Shown: piece after piece, positions 31,601-37,081 of the stretch
How positions within the stretch are numbered: the stretch's first letter is position 1
Layout of the letters: the number at the start of each line of letters is the position of its first letter
Virus record (IMG/VR): IMGVR_UViG_3300027906_000059
Location: 1-37,081 of that record
Length of the DNA stretch: 37,081 nt
Source: a virus
Strand: one strand, 5' to 3'
The notes under the pieces: generated by a model
What the model was told of the DNA's origin: nothing
What the model saw: the letters and a program-made list of their open reading frames with translations, nothing else
Databases searched by the model: none
Translations under genes and position numbers: made by a program

Positions 31601-34600
31601 CCATTTGTATTAACAGTTGGTTTTACTTTTGCTCCAGATAGAGGTGCAATACCTAATCCACCAGTAGATCCTAGAGATACAATTACACCTCCTCTTGGAA
31701 GTTGGTTTTGATTAACATTATCTTCATCAATAATCAGTGAACCATTGCTAGATGTAATACCTGTAAATGAAATTTTCGTTGATGAAGCAGATCCAACATA
31801 TTCATAATTATTATTAGCATTGTTGGTTGTGGAAGGATCTTGGAATATTCCATTCATAAGAACAATACTACTTCCAGTTGTAATTCCAGTAGTATTAGCA
31901 CCACCAACAGTTACTCTATAAGTTTGACCTATACCAGTAAATGAATTAGAAATATCATCAAAAACTGCGTTTGTACTATAATTCTTTCTAAGATATACTC
32001 TTCCATTAAATGTTGCTCTTGGGAATTCAAGATTTGAAGAATTCCTTGCTGATGTATTTTTACCAACAAGAGATTCTGTAAAGTGAACCTTATTTCCAAT
32101 CATATTATACGATCCACCATAGACTCTAGTAGAAGCACTAGCACTATGTGATGTTGCAGAAGATCCAACAAATCCTCTTTCTACTTCTATTACATTTACA
32201 GTACCATTATTGGTTATTGGTCCAACTGAAGTTGTTCCAAGACCAACATTAGTCACTTTCATATATTCATCATCTATCTTCACAATATTATTTGTTGCAA
32301 TAGATGTGATACCAGCAACGCCAAATATAGTTGCAGAATTGTTTAATGCATATGATAAGGTCGTATTTACTGGAGTAAATGCAAGTGGAGATTGAACTAC
32401 ACCATCAATTGAAATTAAACTCTTTTCAAGTTTCTTACTCATTTCTAATTCATGAGAATTACCAGAACCAGCAGATGTATAGGTTTTTCCTAATCCAGCA
32501 TCAGCTTCTGCTAAAGATAAAGCAAGTTTAAACTTATCCTTATTAACTCTAATTGCATACACATCTGTAGGCATATCACCAGCAGTAAGAGTTCCAATAC
32601 CTGTAATAGCACCACCCAAGAAAGTATCATTTGGTGTATAAATTAACTTTTCACCAGTCTCGAAGAAATGATCCTGAATACTAAAGACACCAGTTGCTAG
32701 ATTCAATACTGCTGAATCTGAAGGATCAAATTTCTTCTCAAAAATTGGTGTTCCATTATGATTAATCTCAAAGTCAGTTCTATTAACTCTTGATCCATTA
32801 ATTGCATTATATTGAATAAGTTTCAATGAATCGGTAACTGTTCCATACTGTAAATCTGGAGGAATATTAACTAAATCACTATCAGTATAAATTGCTTCAT
32901 TGAAACTCTGAATTTGTAAACTTCCAGAACTAAATTTAGCATCTGGATGGAAAACTAAATTCCAATTTGATCCACTATACTCTGAAGTAAATGTACCAAT
33001 TCCAGAAGTACTTCCAATGGATAAGAATGGATATGTAGTAACTTTACTGTCAGTACCATCGTGTGCCATCATTACCTGATGCATTGCACTAGTATTTCCA
33101 GTAGATACCCTTACATAACTCTTAACAGTTGATATCCTATTCTTTTCTAATTGAATAACAGCAGTAGTACCCAATCCAACTGGATTTTCATAATTTGTCT
33201 CAAAATTAACAGTTCTTTCAGTTCCATCAGATTGACCTGTTTTCTTGAATCTATATGTCCCTATTCCAGCAGCAGTTGTTCCAATACCAATAATTCTTGT
33301 TCTAACATCAACCTGATTAGAAGTATTATTCTCATAAGTTAAAGATAATATATTAGAACTAATAGTAGAAGTAAATGTTCCTATAAAATTAGATATAGAT
33401 CCATCTTCAGAATCAGTATAATACTCTCCAGTATAAACATTTGTTCCATCATGAGTTAAATATAACTCAACGTAATTTGATTGTGTTGTTACCTTATCAA
33501 CAACTTCAATAGAGGCAAAATAAGCATCTATATCAGTAGTATTATCTTGAATAATTAATTGAGAAGTTCCAGCACTTACTAATTTGTTTATACCTGTTAA
33601 ATCAACAAATCCAACTGATTGAGTTCCAATTCCCGAAAGATCAGTATTAAATGAACTCTTAAAGATCTTAATATCATAATCATTGTCGTAAATATTATCA
33701 GGAGTAAATTTAAGTGAAATGTTATCAGCAGAGTCCATTTCTGCTTTTAATTCACCCAATTCTGAAGGTGTACTATGAACTTTTGATCTTTCAAAAGTAA
33801 ATACATCATTTTCATCCTTAAAGAGAACAATATCAGATATTTGAATATTACCAGTATTTGGATCTCTAACTTGAACTAAGAAATTGGCATAATCATCATC
33901 AAGTGGTAATTCTACATATGGATCTAATGTAGCTTCAGAATTAGAGAATAATGGACTTATATTGTCTATTTCCAGAACCCTATTAGTCTTACATTCGATA
34001 TATGGAGATAATTTTGTATTTAAGAATTTTAAGAACTTAGATTTACCACCAGAAGTATCAACATCGACTGTAAGATCAAAGTTATTAATAGTATCTACTC
34101 TTTTTTCTTCTAGTAAATCAACTGCAATTACAAAATCTTCTGTAGCAGCAGTTACACCAGCGTTAACACTAGATGTTATACCTACATCAGCAAAATTCTT
34201 AAGTCCACTAGTATGAAGAAGACGATTTACTGGATTTATTAATTCATCATATGTAATAGGACTCTTAACGGTGTAAGATAGATTCTGATAGTAATCATTA
34301 TCTGGTAATAATTGATAATCTTCATTCAATTTACCAATATTATCACTCCATCCTTGATCTTGTCTCAATGAGTAATTAATTTCAAATTGTGCTTTATTAA
34401 GATCTACAGTATTAACCGTTGCAATAGTTCCACTATTAACACCCTTTATCAATTGACCAATAACTAAATTAAATGCACCAGGTGTATCTTCATTTACTTT
34501 AATAGAATCAGCATTAGATTCAGTTACAGTAAGATCAACTTCTACATAATCAGTTCCAATTAAAGCTAATAATTTTTCACCTAAATCAAAATCAGATCTT

Positions 34601-37081
34601 GCTTGTGTTACTGTAAATGTTGGATAATCACTAATGCTTATAATATTAGCGTATGAATTTTGAGTTGTTTTTGCAACACCAGGATTAGTAGCAATTCCAG
34701 ATAGATTATATTCTAATTCTGCTGGATTTGTATTACTAAATGTTGCTATTTCAAAGAATCTATACCCATTATCTGGTGAATTGAATCCATTACCACCAGT
34801 AATAGTACTATCTGTATACTGCTGAATCCCTTCCACAAATACTTTTTCACCAGCAGAAAATGGTGCTGTAGTAAATCCTAAAACTGGTGTAACTAAAGTA
34901 CAAGTTACAATTCCAGTTGAAGGATTATATTCTGCCTTAGAGACTGAAAGACCATTACTATTGTCTACAGGGTAAACCTTATGTTCAACTGAAGTCAATC
35001 CTTTAGGTTCTAAAATAACATTAACACCAGAAATAGAAGAAGAACCTTGATTTATAAAAGCCTCTAAGTATCCATTTGTTATTTTTTCGCCAGTATCAGG
35101 ATTAACAAGATCTATATTAGGAACACTAGTATAATCTGAACCACCATCCAATACTTGAACTGCAGTTAACTTAGTATTATCAATTACAGAAACTATAGGA
35201 GGAACAAATGCTTCTGGAGTTAATGTAGGATCTGATGAATATTCATATCCTGGATCAAGGATTCTAACATCATCAATTCTATTAATATTCTTAGATTGAG
35301 GTAAGACATTAGCATTAATACCTTCTGTTGATGCTATACTTACAAATGATGGCAATTTCTTATATCCTGCTCCACCATAATTAAGTTGCAATCTATCAAC
35401 ACCACCTCTAGCAGTTAGTGAATCAGTTGTATATTCTAATGTTGATGTATTTGTTTGTGAGTAAGTAAGAGATTCTGGTATTTCTTTTAACGATACGCTA
35501 AATTCTGTTACACCAATACCATATACTTCGTAAGTGCCATTATAGTCACTACCACCATATTTGATATTTGTATAATTGGAAACGTCTGTATCTGATGTAC
35601 TAATAAATCCAGATTTTTGTACATTATAGAATAAACTCTTTGGATTTATATTTGAATAATTTAGAGTTAATGTTGCTGTAGTTGTAACACCTACTGTTCC
35701 TACTCCAGTTACCGTAAAACTATCTGTTTTTCCAGTTGAAACAAATTCATTCTTATATTCATTATCGTAGAATAATTTAAAGTCATATCCAGATAAAGAA
35801 GAATGAGATACATCAAAAACAAGATTATTATTCTCAAGAACCGAAATTCTTGGATTAACTAATGAAAATTCATGTTTAGCAGAACCACCACCATTACTTG
35901 TAATATCTTTAATTAGAGGTGGAACACTAAAAGCATCTAATCTTGTATCACATAATTTAAAATCATCATTACCTTGATTATAAACATAATATGTTCTCTT
36001 ATCTGTCAATCCACCAGCAACAGAGGGAGAAGTATAATAAACCTTATCACCTGTTTTATATCCATGAGAAGTAAGAGTAAATTGATTAAGACCAACATTA
36101 ACACCTGATGAATTGGTTGAAATTGGATTAATTAAAACAGTTTCATTTAATTCATCATATCTAACATCAATTGATACTGATGTTCCAATACCAACTGATT
36201 GATCTGGTTTAACATTGAATGAAATTTCATCACCCTTTAATAATCCATGTGCTGTTGAAACTCCTACGGTTGCAGTAATTTGCTGAAGGTTTCCTGTTAT
36301 TTGAGTAAAGTTTGACTCTAATGAATATCTAAAATCACTAGTTCCAACTCTATTACCATTACTAATAAATGCAACACCAGAGGTATTAGTTGTTAATCCA
36401 ACCTGAGTTGCAATTCCAATATAATCTGGTGATTTATTAATAACATAAACTGTTTGACTATTTCCATTTGCTGGATCAGGAAGAAGCCATCTAGTTGCAT
36501 CTTCATCAGTAGTTACTGTTAATGCATATCCAGCAGCAGGTTTCCTAAGAATTACCTCTTGAGCAGTCTTAAATGGATGATTAGGTAGGTAAATGCTATA
36601 ATTTGGAATATCAACAACTTCAGATACTTCACCTCTGGTATAGAGTGTTGTTGTACCTACACCTACAGCAGTTCCAAGACCGATTGATTGATGTGGGTTA
36701 AAATATTCTACATCATTTATCTTAGAATCAAAATAAGGGGTTTCAACTGGGATAGTAAGATAACTAGGAACTAAATCGACAAATGATGATGATGTATGTG
36801 CTGCTCCAGCAACTCCTCTTTGTACTCTTATAATACTTCTAGTATTAAATTTTTTAAGAACTTTAAGTTTCTCTGTTCCTATAGTAATACTACTACCAAC
36901 AGAAATCTGTTCTGGAATAGTAGAAACATAGATATCAGTTACAATTCCAGTTGATGCAGAAGTAGGAACATCTTGGAAAAGAACAGTTCTTGCAGTTGTT
37001 ACTCCAATTCTATGAGTACCTGCAAGATTCTTAATAGTAAATGTTGAGGTATCACCTAATGTTCCTTCGGTTCTTATACCA
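28633..37081 (-). CDS. giant virion protein, N-terminus beyond window edge
   Basis: The frame ending at TAG 28633 has no stop up to 37080, so at least 2815 aa are present and the start lies outside. A TTG at 36009 is internal: the residues before it ('HGYKTGDKVYYTSPSVAGGL') and after it ('TDKRTYYVYNQGNDDFKLC') form one repeat unit. The chain is Gly/Thr/Ser/Val-rich with beta-repeat modules: HG..TGD units (35947-36066, 32490-32676, 36201-36265), 'LTFTC..DN...H.YPR' units (three tandem copies at 30465-31545) and GxGY units (near 29200-29410 and 35100-35400). It ends 'DYGLRSTGAARKDLG'. Position before gp8 matches T4 gp7, the wedge initiator, but I see no direct gp7 match. A baseplate structural role is inferred. 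Confidence 0.85.
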   Translation of the reverse strand, partial: GIRTEGTLGDTSTFTIKNLAGTHRIGVTTARTVLFQDVPTSASTGIVTDIYVSTIPEQISVGSSITIGTEKLKVLKKFNTRSIIRVQRGVAGAAHTSSSFVDLVPSYLTIPVETPYFDSKINDVEYFNPHQSIGLGTAVGVGTTTLYTRGEVSEVVDIPNYSIYLPNHPFKTAQEVILRKPAAGYALTVTTDEDATRWLLPDPANGNSQTVYVINKSPDYIGIATQVGLTTNTSGVAFISNGNRVGTSDFRYSLESNFTQITGNLQQITATVGVSTAHGLLKGDEISFNVKPDQSVGIGTSVSIDVRYDELNETVLINPISTNSSGVNVGLNQFTLTSHGYKTGDKVYYTSPSVAGGLTDKRTYYVYNQGNDDFKLCDTRLDAFSVPPLIKDITSNGGGSAKHEFSLVNPRISVLENNNLVFDVSHSSLSGYDFKLFYDNEYKNEFVSTGKTDSFTVTGVGTVGVTTTATLTLNYSNINPKSLFYNVQKSGFISTSDTDVSNYTNIKYGGSDYNGTYEVYGIGVTEFSVSLKEIPESLTYSQTNTSTLEYTTDSLTARGGVDRLQLNYGGAGYKKLPSFVSIASTEGINANVLPQSKNINRIDDVRILDPGYEYSSDPTLTPEAFVPPIVSVIDNTKLTAVQVLDGGSDYTSVPNIDLVNPDTGEKITNGYLEAFINQGSSSISGVNVILEPKGLTSVEHKVYPVDNSNGLSVSKAEYNPSTGIVTCTLVTPVLGFTTAPFSAGEKVFVEGIQQYTDSTITGGNGFNSPDNGYRFFEIATFSNTNPAELEYNLSGIATNPGVAKTTQNSYANIISISDYPTFTVTQARSDFDLGEKLLALIGTDYVEVDLTVTESNADSIKVNEDTPGAFNLVIGQLIKGVNSGTIATVNTVDLNKAQFEINYSLRQDQGWSDNIGKLNEDYQLLPDNDYYQNLSYTVKSPITYDELINPVNRLLHTSGLKNFADVGITSSVNAGVTAATEDFVIAVDLLEEKRVDTINNFDLTVDVDTSGGKSKFLKFLNTKLSPYIECKTNRVLEIDNISPLFSNSEATLDPYVELPLDDDYANFLVQVRDPNTGNIQISDIVLFKDENDVFTFERSKVHSTPSELGELKAEMDSADNISLKFTPDNIYDNDYDIKIFKSSFNTDLSGIGTQSVGFVDLTGINKLVSAGTSQLIIQDNTTDIDAYFASIEVVDKVTTQSNYVELYLTHDGTNVYTGEYYTDSEDGSISNFIGTFTSTISSNILSLTYENNTSNQVDVRTRIIGIGTTAAGIGTYRFKKTGQSDGTERTVNFETNYENPVGLGTTAVIQLEKNRISTVKSYVRVSTGNTSAMHQVMMAHDGTDSKVTTYPFLSIGSTSGIGTFTSEYSGSNWNLVFHPDAKFSSGSLQIQSFNEAIYTDSDLVNIPPDLQYGTVTDSLKLIQYNAINGSRVNRTDFEINHNGTPIFEKKFDPSDSAVLNLATGVFSIQDHFFETGEKLIYTPNDTFLGGAITGIGTLTAGDMPTDVYAIRVNKDKFKLALSLAEADAGLGKTYTSAGSGNSHELEMSKKLEKSLISIDGVVQSPLAFTPVNTTLSYALNNSATIFGVAGITSIATNNIVKIDDEYMKVTNVGLGTTSVGPITNNGTVNVIEVERGFVGSSATSHSASASTRVYGGSYNMIGNKVHFTESLVGKNTSARNSSNLEFPRATFNGRVYLRKNYSTNAVFDDISNSFTGIGQTYRVTVGGANTTGITTGSSIVLMNGIFQDPSTTNNANNNYEYVGSASSTKISFTGITSSNGSLIIDEDNVNQNQLPRGGVIVSLGSTGGLGIAPLSGAKVKPTVNTNGSIIGICGIPTTGKTYGITTASYNNTTGELEVTTSTTHEYKEINELVKLSGLEFACAAPHAGVTTTIFPDTVNDRPFSITGILSTTTFTANVGTSTIPHTYVGSGTAYEYHADLEWGSGYNNPVSVGVTDIAYDHKFVSAATGAVTGTGGPFTPTNAVYESHTGTLTLTIPSHGRSSGNVQIVDNSLTFTCSRDNYQTNHTYPRSTDPAGGSTNLPITVIDTDTLSVGVGSGGGAGTGAVVTATVVDNTHNYVGGTATGAIIPNAWGTTPLNVNAATYNPETGILVVTTTSNHGLSASDTIGIKTSSLTFTCAQDNHNSNHSYPRVGDPIDGLINLAITTPAANTISVNVGKAPKGTGGALKFDITSAGADYVNPKIFVDSPSYSNLGITGVSRRGIGSTTDTGTGVNLSVAVGGDNIAGIGSTSFTVTGFNIHNYGYNFREGDVFKPVGLVTSRFRNTSAMDDFELTVLDTYNDQFSSWNMGEFDYIDSIKDLQDGARTRFPLYYNSSLLSFEIDPNDQNSSLIDLNSLLLVFVNGVVQDPGESYTFDGGTSFVFMTPPGPEDNISIFFYKGTNGIDSVLVGAGSSLFPTIKDGDVLQVSKYATAGITTTQDPRTIYSVTASDKVETNLYNGIGIDEVNFKPANWTKQKVDKRVGGDIVYKSRDSIESLVYPTSRIIGDLTTTDTQLFVDNGKFFRYEQDFGSLTINSVGGLIVSGETPVAAGLTATVGAGGTISALTITSGGSGYVGATTSISISAPHAIGVGVGTTATATATITNGIITGTTITNGGIGYTVTAPPQVIAPFPSWTKEDIDTITTMQGYDGTITGIAVTDGIGSHDLAIKFNITRDTAGNPNTSDTDLQVGYPIYIFDTQVGHGVTSVNSSNAAVVGVGTTCVDNIYIVSAFNAGVGIITCNVDTGITSTGISTSVGIGSAIGGFSWGRLSGFSRSTDPVSIGVTGRITSGLSTYPTIQRRDYGLRSTGAARKDLG
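30465..31545 (-). repeat. three tandem FTC/YPR domain repeats in giant protein
   Basis: Three consecutive domains of about 97-115 aa share a layout: a 'Y(N/E)..TG.L.V.....HG' strand pair, then a cysteine block, then a Gly/Val tail. The cysteine blocks are 'LTFTCAQDNHNSNHSYPRVG' (30609-30686), 'LTFTCSRDNYQTNHTYPRST' (30985-31060) and a diverged 'LEFACAAPHAGVTTTIFPD' (about 31390-31450). The first two are clearly duplicates; the third is more distant. Confidence 0.75.

Noticed and set aside
28633-36009. A complete 2458-aa gene starting at TTG 36009
   Set aside because: The frame stays open to the window edge and the sequence before the TTG belongs to the same repeat unit, so the gene is longer and partial here.

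Overview
The window is the structural and DNA-packaging core of a T4-like marine myovirus, most like the cyanophage / pelagiphage branch. Every supported gene lies on the minus strand, so transcription runs from high to low coordinates. DNA is AT-rich, genes are packed, and many start/stop codons overlap (TAATG, ATGA). The assignment rests on T4 family proteins in T4-like order (gp8, gp13-gp23, UvsY) plus features typical of marine relatives: two giant virion proteins around gp8, a DUF4815-type N-terminus, a fibre with an Mtd-like N-terminus, and a phage peptide deformylase. The host (Prochlorococcus, Synechococcus, SAR11 or other) cannot be fixed from this sequence.

Layout in transcription order. 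(1) 37081-19706, baseplate: a giant virion protein whose frame is open through the right edge (at least 2815 aa seen), gp8 (expanded to 521 aa), and a 2442-aa DUF4815-type protein. (2) 19706-17105, fibre cassette: 66-aa coiled-coil protein, 112-aa beta-domain protein, 75-aa fibre-tip-like protein, 535-aa fibre protein and a 58-aa coiled-coil protein. (3) 17089-13504, neck and tail completion: gp13, gp14 with a large repeat insert, gp15. (4) 13499-11257, terminase: gp16, a 49-aa overlapping ORF, gp17. (5) 11191-8412, tail: gp18 sheath and gp19 tube. (6) 8366-2643, head: gp20 portal, gp67 core, a 176-aa putative decoration-like protein where T4 has gp68, gp21 protease, gp22 scaffold, gp23 major capsid protein. 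(7) After a UUCG-hairpin terminator, 2561-1: two small unknown proteins, peptide deformylase, a 56-aa protein, a Cys/Gly/Asn-rich protein, a second tail-tube-like protein, and the 5' part of uvsY, cut by the left edge.

The genes together build head (20, 67, 21, 22, 23), package DNA (16, 17), build the contractile tail (18, 19) and neck (13, 14, 15), and assemble the baseplate and fibres. Copies of, or close matches to, the T4 late promoter box TATAAATA precede gp8, gp18, gp20, gp67, the 176-aa gene and gp22. A variant CTAAATA precedes the 112-aa, 97-aa and 56-aa genes. I saw no tRNA, CRISPR array, insertion sequence or integrase. No gene-free stretch exceeds about 81 bases.

I do not see a wholly new system. 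The most notable items are the repeat modules shared among several virion proteins, the deformylase cassette between capsid and recombination genes, four small overlapping genes, and late promoter boxes that contain the upstream stop codon.
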